Notes under the pieces: model-generated
Database searches by the model: none
The model's input: the letters and a program-made list of their open reading frames with translations, nothing else
Told to the model about the DNA's origin: nothing
Made by a program: the position numbers and the translations under genes
NCBI GenBank assembly: GCA_964608265.1
Contig: CAZSNP010000011.1
Span: 24,192 to 88,191 of the forward strand
From: JANWXR01 sp964608265
GTDB lineage: Bacteria > Chloroflexota > Anaerolineae > Anaerolineales > UBA6663
Reading direction: 5' to 3'
Length of the DNA stretch: 64,000 bases
Shown here: positions 50,528-58,047 of the stretch, piece after piece
How the letters are laid out: each line of letters begins with the position of its first letter
Numbering within the stretch: position 1 is the first letter of the stretch

Positions 50528-51835
50528 CTATTGTAGCCAGCCGATGAACTCTATTTGATACGGTGATGACACAATATTGCTGCTTGACCCGTCACGTTTG
50601 AGCACCACAAGATCGCTCCCACTATTGGTAAACACTCCAGTTGTGATCCATTCCCCATCCTGTGACCAACCTTGCGGTACGAAAATGCCTTCTGTGGAGC
50701 CTGTCAATGTCGTTTCCTGTCCGCTATCCAAATTGTACAACCGCAACTCAGATGTACCACCTACTGCTGCCGGCGGAATGTTGAGGACTATTTCGCGCCC
50801 ATCATTGCTCCAAACCGGATTGTATAGCTCGTCACTGGCTCCTTCGACTACCGTAGTGACCTGTCGTTGGGCATCGGTTGGGACAATCACGACAGCGTAC
50901 TCGCGCGGCTGCCCCGATGATGTAATCGTGCAAAGAAGGTTTGCGGCATTTGGAGATAGAAAATAACAACGCGGGGTTGTTTCGGATGATACGTACCGGA
51001 TGAACTCAGTTGTACCTACCAGAGTGGAGCGCCGCAGTTCATACTGTGCTCCGCTTCCAAGAAGATAATAGAAGTGCTCTCCGTCTGAAGACCAGTCCAG
51101 AGGCCAGAGCCAGGACGTGTCGTTTGCGGTCACGATAGTCTGCTCTTCGCGAGTGTTGACATCTATGATGGCAATGCTTTGAGTGTACGGTGGTTCGAGT
51201 GATGTTTGCCTGCTAAAGGCTATACGCTGATCATCTGGCGACCATAATGGGTAGTTGATGTAACGCCCGATATCCACCTGACTTGCAAGCAAGACCGGCC
51301 CAGATCCATTCATGTCTGCCACCCAAAGCCTTCCTGCCAGCGGGTTAGTGCCAAAACCGGTCGGCACCATTACATACGCGATTTTGCTCTTATCATGAGA
51401 GACATTTGCATGTACACCAAATTGACTTTCATCCTGAACAGCCTGAATAGGAAGACGAATATCAGGATTAGCAGCATTAGCGGCCCAAATAGTCACACTT
51501 GCCCCTGTGGTTTCTTTGTAGAGCAAGGCCGCGCCTTCCGGCAAAGCTGAGGCAGTCGGAATCGCGGTTGGTTGTAAAGTCGGAGCCGTTGTAGAAACGA
51601 TGGGTGGGGTAGCCGATTGTACTGGAGGGGGGTAAGCTGATGGAACTATAGTCGACGTTGGCAGCGTAGGAGGTGGATAAGCAGGAGGCGTTTCTGATTG
51701 AGAGAGATCATAAGTGGGAGATGCAACTGAGGCTGATTGCTGGCCGCCAGTAAACAGCCACGTCAAGAGCACGATTAATGCCAGAAATACAGCTAATCCG
51801 ATTACGCCGCTGACAATTCCGCGAAGTCGCATCAT
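50528..51835 (-). CDS. Extracytoplasmic TolB-like beta-propeller protein
   Basis: 435 residues, start MMRLRGIVSGVIGLAVFLAL with GGAGG ahead. One N-terminal membrane segment, a Pro/Thr/Ser-rich linker (residues ~35-100), then six or so blades of a TolB/WD40-like propeller with repeats such as SHDKSKIAYVM, PLWSPDDQRIAFSRQ, LDWSSDGEHFYYLL, PVWSNDGREIVLN and GWSQDGEWITTG. No enzyme motif. It is a membrane-tethered sensor or scaffold outside the cell. It lies 42 bases upstream of the transglycosylase-like gene and shares its low GC, so they look like one unit. Confidence 0.8.
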   Translation of the reverse strand: MMRLRGIVSGVIGLAVFLALIVLLTWLFTGGQQSASVASPTYDLSQSETPPAYPPPTLPTSTIVPSAYPPPVQSATPPIVSTTAPTLQPTAIPTASALPEGAALLYKETTGASVTIWAANAANPDIRLPIQAVQDESQFGVHANVSHDKSKIAYVMVPTGFGTNPLAGRLWVADMNGSGPVLLASQVDIGRYINYPLWSPDDQRIAFSRQTSLEPPYTQSIAIIDVNTREEQTIVTANDTSWLWPLDWSSDGEHFYYLLGSGAQYELRRSTLVGTTEFIRYVSSETTPRCYFLSPNAANLLCTITSSGQPREYAVVIVPTDAQRQVTTVVEGASDELYNPVWSNDGREIVLNIPPAAVGGTSELRLYNLDSGQETTLTGSTEGIFVPQGWSQDGEWITTGVFTNSGSDLVVLKRDGSSSNIVSSPYQIEFIGWLQ

Positions 51836-51998
51836 CGGAGCCTCCTATGTGCTTCTGCACCCTTTAGCTGCTCAGGGGGCTACGTTCACAGTTAGAGAAT
51901 AGAGCCATCTCGTTGTGTAGTCAATAGTCAGCCTTACCAAGCCCGCACTTCATTACGGGTTCGACATGTCATACGAATTGCGTGCCAAGCCAATTCCG

Positions 51999-53645
51999 TT
52001 ACACATCAATCAAGGAGTAAAAGTCTTTCAACCCATCCTCCACCCGCTCCGGGTTTTCCGGGTCGGCGGCCCAGCGCGTGCGGTCAATCAAGAACTTGTA
52101 CGCGTGCGTGCCGGGGCAGAAGGCGGGCACGGTCAGCCGCCACGCGCCCGGCGCGAACTCGTGCAACTCGTAGCCGTACGGCAACCAGTGATTGAAGCTG
52201 CCCACCACCGCCACCTGTCGCGCGTCTTTATCATAATAGTAAAAGGTGATGGTGCGCTGAGGCGAAATCGGCGTGGGGTCCTGCTCAGCGGCCAGGCGCA
52301 GGGCAGCGGCCACCGCCTTCGCGCCGTTCACCGCGCCATGGCCCTGCTTCTCGGCGGGCACGTTCGGCAGCGCCTCGGCGGTGGCGGTGAGCAGCGCCTT
52401 CACCTGCGTCGGGGTCAGCGCCGGGTTGGCTTCGAGCATCTGGGCGACGATGGCCGACACAATCGGCGCGGCCATGCTCGTACCATCCACGTGTTGATAG
52501 TGCGGATGGATGAACTTCTGCTCGACGATGCGCTCGCGGATGATGGCGCGAATCTCGGGCAGCGACAGGCCCAGCGTCTTTCTCGAAAAGCGCTTCTGCG
52601 CCTGCGGGGTGCGCAACTCCCTTTCGAGTTTCCGGTCGCTTAACGCCTCGAGTTTCCAGAGATATTGCGCCTCGTTGTGCGTGCTCGTCCTCGGCAGCAT
52701 CGGTGCGGGCAGCCACAGCGCCGGGGCGACGACCTCCGGCTTGCGGACTCCGTGCGCGCCCGCGCCGTAACTGCTCCAATACAACTTGTGCCGCGCCCGG
52801 TCGAGCGAGTTGGCGTCATCCACCCCGCCCACGGTGATGGCGGACGGAGCGGAGGCCGGCGGCATCAGCCCGCGCTCGCCGCTATTGCCCGCCGCGCACA
52901 CCACCACCAGCCCCGCTGCCACCGCCTGTTCCACTTTCTCGTCGAGGTCGGTGAGCCGGCCGGTATTCACGTAGTCGCCGCCGAGCGAGAGGTTGACCAC
53001 GCGGATGTTGAAGCGTTCGCGATTCGCCACTACCCAGCGCAGCGCGCGCCCGATATCACGCTCGGAGATGTGGCGCGGGTTGCGGCGATTGCCCGTCTTC
53101 ACCAGCACCGCGGTCGCGCGGTACGCGATGCCGCGATAGCGCCCGGCGCTCATAAAGCCGTTGCCCACACCGATGCCCGTCGTCATCAGCCCGTGCCAAC
53201 TCATCACCGTCACCTTGCCGGTCGCGGCGCGCTCCTCCGGCTCGTTCATCGTCGCATCGCAATACGCCACGATGCGGTTGGTCGGTTTGGTCAGGTCGGG
53301 GTGCGGATAGAAGCCTGAATCGAGAAACGCAATCGTTTGGCCCTGGCCGGTGTATTTGGGATTGATGGGGACGCGGGCCGGGGTCGGGAGCAAGTGCGCG
53401 TTGTCGCGCGCGTAGGCGGGGAAGGGGAGGTGCAATTCGGCTTGCAGTGAAGTGGCGCTCTCCGCGTCGCGCGCGCGCCGGGCCGCGCGGAACACGCACT
53501 CCGGGCACGCGCCCTCCGCCGGCGACCACTCGGGATGATGGGCTTGCAACTCGTGCGCGATGTGCGGCTCCGGTTCACGCAGCAGGTTGCGGATGGCGGG
53601 GTCTATAGGGTTGTGGCAGATGGGGCACGTTGTGGGAACGGGCAC
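51999..53645 (-). CDS. Subtilisin-like protease with zinc-ribbon-like N-terminus and C-terminal AMPK/CBM48-type domain
   Basis: 548 residues, start MPVPTTCPICHNPIDPAIRN. Residues 7-50 hold two Cys pairs (CPICHNP and CPECVF), a possible zinc ribbon. Peptidase S8 domain: Asp in IAFLDSGFYPHPDL, His in SWHGLMTTGIGVG, Asn in VCAAGNSGERG and Ser in DGTSMAAPIVSAI. There is no signal peptide and no propeptide, so it is probably intracellular. The last ~85 residues form a glycogen-binding-type beta-sandwich: FYYYDKDARQVAVVGSFNHW and GTHAYKFLIDRTRWAADPEN. This combination is unusual and hints at proteolysis tied to glycogen granules or another polysaccharide. It stands alone next to the sigma factor gene. 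Confidence 0.88.
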   Translation of the reverse strand: MPVPTTCPICHNPIDPAIRNLLREPEPHIAHELQAHHPEWSPAEGACPECVFRAARRARDAESATSLQAELHLPFPAYARDNAHLLPTPARVPINPKYTGQGQTIAFLDSGFYPHPDLTKPTNRIVAYCDATMNEPEERAATGKVTVMSWHGLMTTGIGVGNGFMSAGRYRGIAYRATAVLVKTGNRRNPRHISERDIGRALRWVVANRERFNIRVVNLSLGGDYVNTGRLTDLDEKVEQAVAAGLVVVCAAGNSGERGLMPPASAPSAITVGGVDDANSLDRARHKLYWSSYGAGAHGVRKPEVVAPALWLPAPMLPRTSTHNEAQYLWKLEALSDRKLERELRTPQAQKRFSRKTLGLSLPEIRAIIRERIVEQKFIHPHYQHVDGTSMAAPIVSAIVAQMLEANPALTPTQVKALLTATAEALPNVPAEKQGHGAVNGAKAVAAALRLAAEQDPTPISPQRTITFYYYDKDARQVAVVGSFNHWLPYGYELHEFAPGAWRLTVPAFCPGTHAYKFLIDRTRWAADPENPERVEDGLKDFYSLIDV

Positions 53646-53700
53646 AGCCCGATTTTACTACGAGAGTTCGCGCCAAGTCGCCCAACAATCACTCGCCAAG

Positions 53701-53759
53701 CTCGCAAAGTGCGCCAAGAGAAACCAGAAAATCTCTGCGGCCTTGGTGTGCTTTGCGAG
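53701..53759. repeat. Imperfect palindrome between the subtilase and sigma factor genes
   Basis: CTCGCAAAGTGCGCCAAG (53701-53718) and CTTGGTGTGCTTTGCGAG (53742-53759) pair at 16 of 18 positions, with AGAGA/TCTCT inside. The same CGCCAAG word is repeated just upstream. Confidence 0.82.
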
Positions 53760-53784
53760 AGATATCCCGTTGCGTGCAAAATGA

Positions 53785-53810
53785 GACGGCGGACTATGTA
53801 GCCCGCCGTC
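53785..53810 (-). terminator. Hairpin after the primary sigma factor gene
   Basis: GACGGCGG-A-CTA and TAG-C-CCGCCGTC pair with one mismatch. On the minus strand it is followed by TCATTTTG, a weak T-tract. Confidence 0.55.
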
Positions 53811-53818
53811 GGTTTGCC

Positions 53819-55003
53819 TCAGCTCAGGTAGTCGCGCAATTGCCGCGCGCGGCGCGGGTGGCGCAACCGGCGCAGGGCCTTGCCCTCGATCTGGCGGATG
53901 CGTTCGCGCGTCAGCCCGAACTTCTGCCCGACCTCTTCGAGCGTGTACGCGCGCCCGTTCTGCAGGCCGAAGCGCAGGCGCAGGATGCGGCTCTCGCGCG
54001 GGGTGAGCGTGCTCAGCACCGACTCGAGCTGTTCACGGAGCATATTGGCGTGCGCGCTCTGCGTCGGCGTGGGGGTGTGCTCGTCCTCGACGAAGTTGCC
54101 GAACTCGGCGTCGTCGTCCTCGCCCACCGGGCGCTCGAGCGACAGCGGCCGCCAGCTTACCTTCAGCATCCACTGCACCTTGCGCGAGTCCAGCTTCAAC
54201 TCGTCGGCGATCTCCTCCGGGGTGGGCTTGCGGCCCAGTTGCTGCTCCAACTCGCGGGCCGCCTTGTACAGCCGGCGGATGCGGTCGCTCATGTGCACCG
54301 GCACGCGGATGGTGCGGCTCTGGTCGGCGATGGCGCGGGTGATCGTTTGCCGGATCCACCACGTCGCGTACGTCGAGAAGCGGAAGCCGCGCCGGTAGTC
54401 GAACTTTTCCACCGCCTTCATCAGCCCGAGGTTGCCCTCCTGAATCAAATCGAGGAAGGGCACGCCGCGGCCCATGTACTTCTTTGCAATCGAAACCACG
54501 AGCCGCGTATTGGCTTTGATGATGTGTTCGCGCGCGGCGCGCGCATCTTCGAGGTGGCCCTGCAATTCGGCGCGGCGGCGCAGGCTGGCGTTGCCCGGCA
54601 TCCGCTCCAGCACCTGCTCGGCCTTCCCGCCGCGCTCGATGCGTTTGGCCAAATCCACTTCCTGCTCGTTGGTCAGCAGCGGCACCCGCGCCATCTCTTT
54701 GAGATACAGCCCGACCGTATCGTCGGTGGAGATGGTGCTCAGGTCGAAGTCCTCATCCTCGAGGCGACGGCGATGCGCGGCGCGCATGTGCAACTGCGCC
54801 GGCACCTGTTTGCGATCATCGTACACCTCGATGTCGCAGCCGTGCAGAAAGGCAAACAGCTCGTCCAGATGTTCGCGGGCCGCCTCGGCGTGCGGGAAGG
54901 CATCGATGATGTCGTCGGTCAGGAGGTAGCCCTGGGCGCTGGCCCGCTCCATCAACAGGGTGAGCCGCTCCGCATCCTGACCGTTGTTCTGGGTGTATTT
55001 CAT
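53819..55003 (-). CDS. rpoD: Primary sigma-70 factor (RpoD/SigA)
   Basis: 394 residues, start MKYTQNNGQDAERLTLLMER. A short region 1.1 (LLTDDIIDAFP) and region 1.2 (DDTVGLYLKEMARVPLLT) are followed by region 2 (IKANTRLVVSIAKKYMGRGV, then FSTYATWWIRQTITRAIADQ), region 3 (RIRRLYKAARELEQQLGRKP) and region 4 (RLRFGLQNGRAYTLEEVGQK, then GLTRERIRQIEGKALRRLRH). The non-conserved insert of E. coli RpoD is missing, as in most Gram-positive-type SigA. It directs RNA polymerase to housekeeping promoters. It follows the DUF177 gene by 26 bases. A candidate 6S RNA, which targets this holoenzyme, is found 15 kb away. Confidence 0.93.
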   Translation of the reverse strand: MKYTQNNGQDAERLTLLMERASAQGYLLTDDIIDAFPHAEAAREHLDELFAFLHGCDIEVYDDRKQVPAQLHMRAAHRRRLEDEDFDLSTISTDDTVGLYLKEMARVPLLTNEQEVDLAKRIERGGKAEQVLERMPGNASLRRRAELQGHLEDARAAREHIIKANTRLVVSIAKKYMGRGVPFLDLIQEGNLGLMKAVEKFDYRRGFRFSTYATWWIRQTITRAIADQSRTIRVPVHMSDRIRRLYKAARELEQQLGRKPTPEEIADELKLDSRKVQWMLKVSWRPLSLERPVGEDDDAEFGNFVEDEHTPTPTQSAHANMLREQLESVLSTLTPRESRILRLRFGLQNGRAYTLEEVGQKFGLTRERIRQIEGKALRRLRHPRRARQLRDYLS

Positions 55004-55029
55004 AGCTGACCTCCGAATGGGTGATGAAA

Positions 55030-55566
55030 CTACGTTTCGTCCGGGCGCTCATCTTCGAGCAAACGGCGCAGCTCGGCGAAGCGCGGGTCCAGCGGCGCTT
55101 CGGCCTGCATGTGGCCGCAGGTTCCGTCGTTCCAGTTCTGGCCGCAGGTGGGGCATAGACCTTTGCAGTCCGGCTTGCACAGCACATGCATCGGCACCGA
55201 CAGCAGCATGTCCTCGCGCACCACCGGTGAGAAATCCAAATTCATATCTTCCGGAATGCTCAGCCCCTCGGCCGGCGCGGTCTCCGGCGGGAAGTGATAG
55301 AGCTCGGTGAACTTGCTCGTCACCCGTTGCTGCACCGGCGTCAGACAACGCACACATTCCGAAGGCAGCACGCCGGCCAAACGGCCCTGCGCGAACACAC
55401 CCTGCGGGGTGCGGGTGAGGGTGATGGCCCCGCTCAGCTCGTTGACGGTCAGATCGTCAGCGACGGCGAGCCGCGGCTCATCCACTGCGAGGTCGCGGCT
55501 GTAGCCCGGGCCTTCCTTCAGCAGAAAACCGACATTGAGTCGGAGTGGGGAGTGGATCTTGGTCAG
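55030..55566 (-). CDS. DUF177 (YceD) family protein
   Basis: 178 residues if begun at the CTG at 55566. The conserved N-terminus LRLNVGFLLKEGPGYSRDLA is encoded upstream of the first ATG (55485, MDEPRLAVADDL), so the ATG start is too short; no ATG or GTG lies ahead of it in frame before a stop, only ATT and CTG codons. The transcription start predicted from TTGACT/TATTGT (55640-55611) is about 38 bases before the CTG. A GTG at 55488 would also lose the conserved part. Cys residues in SECVRCLTP and CKPDCKGLCPTCGQNW suggest zinc binding. YceD proteins act with ribosome/rRNA genes (usually next to rpmF) and function is unclear. Here it precedes rpoD. Confidence 0.75.
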   Translation of the reverse strand: MTKIHSPLRLNVGFLLKEGPGYSRDLAVDEPRLAVADDLTVNELSGAITLTRTPQGVFAQGRLAGVLPSECVRCLTPVQQRVTSKFTELYHFPPETAPAEGLSIPEDMNLDFSPVVREDMLLSVPMHVLCKPDCKGLCPTCGQNWNDGTCGHMQAEAPLDPRFAELRRLLEDERPDET

Positions 55567-55610
55567 AGGAAAACCCTGAATCTGCCGGGGAATTCAAGAA
55601 AACCGCAAAA

Positions 55611-55640
55611 ACAATAGCATAATTAGATGTGTAAAGTCAA
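55611..55640 (-). promoter_or_regulatory. Promoter of the DUF177-rpoD operon
   Basis: TTGACT (55640-55635) and TATTGT (55616-55611) on the minus strand are 18 bases apart in an AT-rich segment of an otherwise GC-rich region. Confidence 0.65.
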
Positions 55641-55797
55641 CCCTCAATCTGTTAAGATATGTACTTGTGCGGATAGGCGAACGGATGTTTGCGCTATATA
55701 CAGGCGCTATGAGTGAGTTGTGCCAATATGCAGGCACGCTTATCTTTGCGGATAGCAAATCTAAAATATTTTTGGATTGTGCCTTTCGGCGGGAAGC

Positions 55798-55803
55798 TAT
55801 AAT
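55798..55803 (+). promoter_or_regulatory. -10 box of rdgB
   Basis: TATAAT on the plus strand with no good -35 hexamer. A start about seven bases downstream would leave a leader of only 3-18 bases, depending on the start codon used. Confidence 0.5.
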
Positions 55804-55827
55804 CGCGCGCGAATGGTGACGGCAAAC

Positions 55828-56427
55828 ATGAAGCAATTGCTCCTGGCGACGAACAATCCGGGCAAGCTTCACGAGCTGCTTCCGCTCCTCGCGCCGCTTG
55901 GCATCGAGCTCCGCACCCCGGCGGATATTGGCCTCACGCTGGAGGTGGACGAGACGGATGACACGTACGCGGGCAACGCGCACCGCAAGGCCGAGGCCTT
56001 CGCCCGCGCCTCGGGCCTGATTACGCTGGCCGACGATTCAGGGCTGGAGGTGGATGCGCTGAATGGGGCGCCGGGCGTGTACTCAGCCCGTTATGCCGGG
56101 CACGGCCAGACCGACGCCGACCGCCGCGCGAAGTTGATCGGTGAACTGCGCGAGGTCGCCCCGCCGCGCACGGCGCGCTTTCGATGCGTGATCGCTGTGG
56201 CTCAGCCGGGAGGGGCGGTGGATTTATTCGAGGGGAAGTGTGAGGGCGAGATCGTGCTGGAGGAACGCGGGAGCAGCGGCTTTGGCTACGATCCCATCTT
56301 CTTCATAGCTGACCACGGCGGCACCATGGCCGAATTACCTTCGGAGTTGAAGAACCGCATCAGCCATCGCGCCCGCGCCGCGCAGGCGGCCTTTTCGTTT
56401 CTGCAGCAACTCCTCGGGCGCAAATAA
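55828..56427 (+). CDS. rdgB: Non-canonical purine NTP pyrophosphatase (RdgB/HAM1)
   Basis: 199 residues from MKQLLLATNNPGKLHELLPL; an ATG 15 bases upstream is also possible. Family motifs: ATNNPGK (nucleotide binding), DETDDTYAGNAHRKAEAFA, ADDSGLEVDALNGAPGVYSA, FGYDPIFFI and SHRARA near the C-terminus. It hydrolyses ITP, XTP and dITP to monophosphates, keeping damaged purines out of DNA and RNA. It stands alone with its own promoter, divergent from DUF177-rpoD, and ends at a bidirectional terminator. Confidence 0.94.
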   Translation: MKQLLLATNNPGKLHELLPLLAPLGIELRTPADIGLTLEVDETDDTYAGNAHRKAEAFARASGLITLADDSGLEVDALNGAPGVYSARYAGHGQTDADRRAKLIGELREVAPPRTARFRCVIAVAQPGGAVDLFEGKCEGEIVLEERGSSGFGYDPIFFIADHGGTMAELPSELKNRISHRARAAQAAFSFLQQLLGRK

Positions 56428-56429
56428 AA

Positions 56430-56466
56430 AAGCGCGGCTGTTCGCGACGAGCCGCGCTTCGATTTT
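56430..56466 (+). terminator. Terminator between rdgB and trxB
   Basis: AAGCGCGGCT (56430-56439) and AGCCGCGCTT (56450-56459) pair perfectly. CGATTTTC follows on the plus strand, and a run of T follows on the minus strand, so it serves both convergent genes. Confidence 0.85.
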
Positions 56467-56480
56467 CTTCCTTCTCCCGC

Positions 56481-57410
56481 CTACTTTGAGTCGTGCCGCG
56501 ACTCCAAATAGCGCTCCACAGAAATTGCCGCCTGGCACCCCTGCCCGGCTGAGGAGATAGCCTGTTTGTAGATCGGGTCCATGATCTCCCCGGCGGCGAA
56601 CACCCCGGCCACCGACGTCTGCATGAATTTGTCCACAATCAGAAAGCCCTGCTCATCCATCGCGAGTTGGCCTTTGAACAACTGGCTGTTGGGGAAGTGC
56701 CCGACGAAGACAAACACGCCGTCGGTCTCCCACGTCTCGCTGTTGCCCGAGGTGACGCTGCGGGTCTTGACCTTCTGTACCTTGCCGTTGCCCTCGATGC
56801 GGTCGAGCACGGTGTTGTAGACGAATTGGATTTTGTCGTTGGCAAAGGCGCGGGCCTTGAGCGTCTCGCCGGCGCGCAGCTCGTCACGCCGGTGCACGAT
56901 GCGGACGCGATTGGCGTACTTGGTCAGGAACAGCCCTTCCTGCAACGCCGAGTCCCCGCCGCCGACGACGATCACATCTTTATTCTTGAAGAAGAAGCCG
57001 TCGCAGGTCGCGCAATAGCTCACGCCCTTGCCGATAAAGTCTTCCTCTCCGGGGATGCCAAGCCGTTTGGCCGAGGCGCCCGTTGTCACGATCACCGCCT
57101 CGGCCTCATACTCGCCGCTATACGTCTTCAACTTGAAGGGGCGACCGTGCGCGAAATCCACCTCGGTCACCTCGTCGTAATCAATGCGCGCACCGAATTT
57201 CTCCGCCTGCGCCTTCATCTTTTCGGTGAGGTCCGGCCCGAGGATGTTATCGAAGCCGGGGAAGTTCTCAACGTCGCTCGTAATCGCGATCTGCCCGCCC
57301 AGTTGATTGCCGGCGATGACGAGGGGGTTGAGGTTGGCGCGGGCCGCATAAAGCGCCGCCGTAAGTCCGGCCGGCCCCGAACCAATGATGATCAAAGTTT
57401 CATTCTGCAT
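56481..57410 (-). CDS. trxB: Thioredoxin reductase
   Basis: 309 residues, start MQNETLIIIGSGPAGLTAAL. FAD motif IIGSGPAG at the N-terminus, redox centre SYCATCDG (Cys 134 and 137 approx.), NADPH motif VVGGGDSALQEG and HRRDELRA. The C-terminal FAD motif reads VFAAGEIMD, where most family members have AAGD; the acidic side chain is kept. It passes electrons from NADPH to thioredoxin. An F420- or ferredoxin-dependent variant is possible but HRRD suggests NADPH. It stands alone, convergent with rdgB. Confidence 0.94.
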   Translation of the reverse strand: MQNETLIIIGSGPAGLTAALYAARANLNPLVIAGNQLGGQIAITSDVENFPGFDNILGPDLTEKMKAQAEKFGARIDYDEVTEVDFAHGRPFKLKTYSGEYEAEAVIVTTGASAKRLGIPGEEDFIGKGVSYCATCDGFFFKNKDVIVVGGGDSALQEGLFLTKYANRVRIVHRRDELRAGETLKARAFANDKIQFVYNTVLDRIEGNGKVQKVKTRSVTSGNSETWETDGVFVFVGHFPNSQLFKGQLAMDEQGFLIVDKFMQTSVAGVFAAGEIMDPIYKQAISSAGQGCQAAISVERYLESRHDSK

Positions 57411-57487
57411 ACAAGGTATCCGTCAAAGTCTGGGGAATGTCGTCATTCTAGCGGCTTTGAGTTAGTGCGGCAATAGAGCAGATGAAT

Positions 57488-57679
57488 CTACGGTGAGTCT
57501 TTCGCCGGCGGGGGATGCTTGTCGGGTGAGGCGGGCTTGCTCCACACCTTGTTCTCAACCAGGGTGAGCCGCTCCTCGAATTCTTTGAGCAGCAAGAGGA
57601 TCTGGCCGACGGCTTGTTCGCTCGTCAGCTTGTCGAGCCGCCACGCTTTGATGACGCCGTCTAGTCCGTAGGTGCCCAT
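57488..57679 (-). CDS. Small protein of unknown function
   Basis: 63 residues, start MGTYGLDGVIKAWRLDKLTS, with AAGGAGG before the ATG. One predicted amphipathic helix (SEQAVGQILLLLKEFEERLT) and a Pro/Lys tail. No family recognised. A 14-base perfect palindrome lies 17 bases upstream and an XRE-type regulator gene 95 bases upstream, which may control it. Confidence 0.6.
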   Translation of the reverse strand: MGTYGLDGVIKAWRLDKLTSEQAVGQILLLLKEFEERLTLVENKVWSKPASPDKHPPPAKDSP

Positions 57680-57695
57680 GCGCCGCCTCCTTATG

Positions 57696-57709
57696 ACATG
57701 AATTCATGT
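57696..57709. promoter_or_regulatory. 14-bp palindrome, probable operator
   Basis: ACATGAATTCATGT is a perfect palindrome just upstream of the ribosome-binding site of the small gene. The adjacent XRE-family gene is an obvious candidate to bind it. Confidence 0.5.
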
Positions 57710-57774
57710 TTCGGGTAGATAATTTTGTGGGCCGCAGCCCACGCCAATACTCTACATGATTCACTGTCCCGAAG

Positions 57775-58044
57775 TCAAGAGGCAGATTCGCTTTTTGCCT
57801 CGCTGCCGTAGGCGAAGCCCGCTTTCTCGGCCACGATCTTGAGCAGCTTCACCGAGGTGCCCTTGGGGGTGTGATAGCCACACTCCCACTCGCTGACCGT
57901 TTGTTGCAGCGTGCCCAACTCCTGCGCGAACTCGGCCTGGGTCAGGCCCATGTGTGAGCGCAAGGCCTTCACCTTGCCTGCATCCCAGTCATACTTCAGT
58001 TTGCGGGTACGCGCCGGGCGCTTGGTATTGGAACGGGACGCCAT
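57775..58044 (-). CDS. XRE-family helix-turn-helix protein
   Basis: 89 residues, start MASRSNTKRPARTRKLKYDW. Helix-turn-helix at residues ~25-75: VKALRSHMGLTQAEFAQELG, TLQQTVSEWECGYHTPKGTS. This is the Xre/Cro type, with the recognition helix TLQQTVSEW. The basic N-terminus may add DNA contacts. It follows the histidine kinase gene by three bases and so is probably in the same transcript. It may bind the palindrome at 57696-57709. Confidence 0.88.
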   Translation of the reverse strand: MASRSNTKRPARTRKLKYDWDAGKVKALRSHMGLTQAEFAQELGTLQQTVSEWECGYHTPKGTSVKLLKIVAEKAGFAYGSEAKSESAS

Positions 58045-58047
58045 GGG

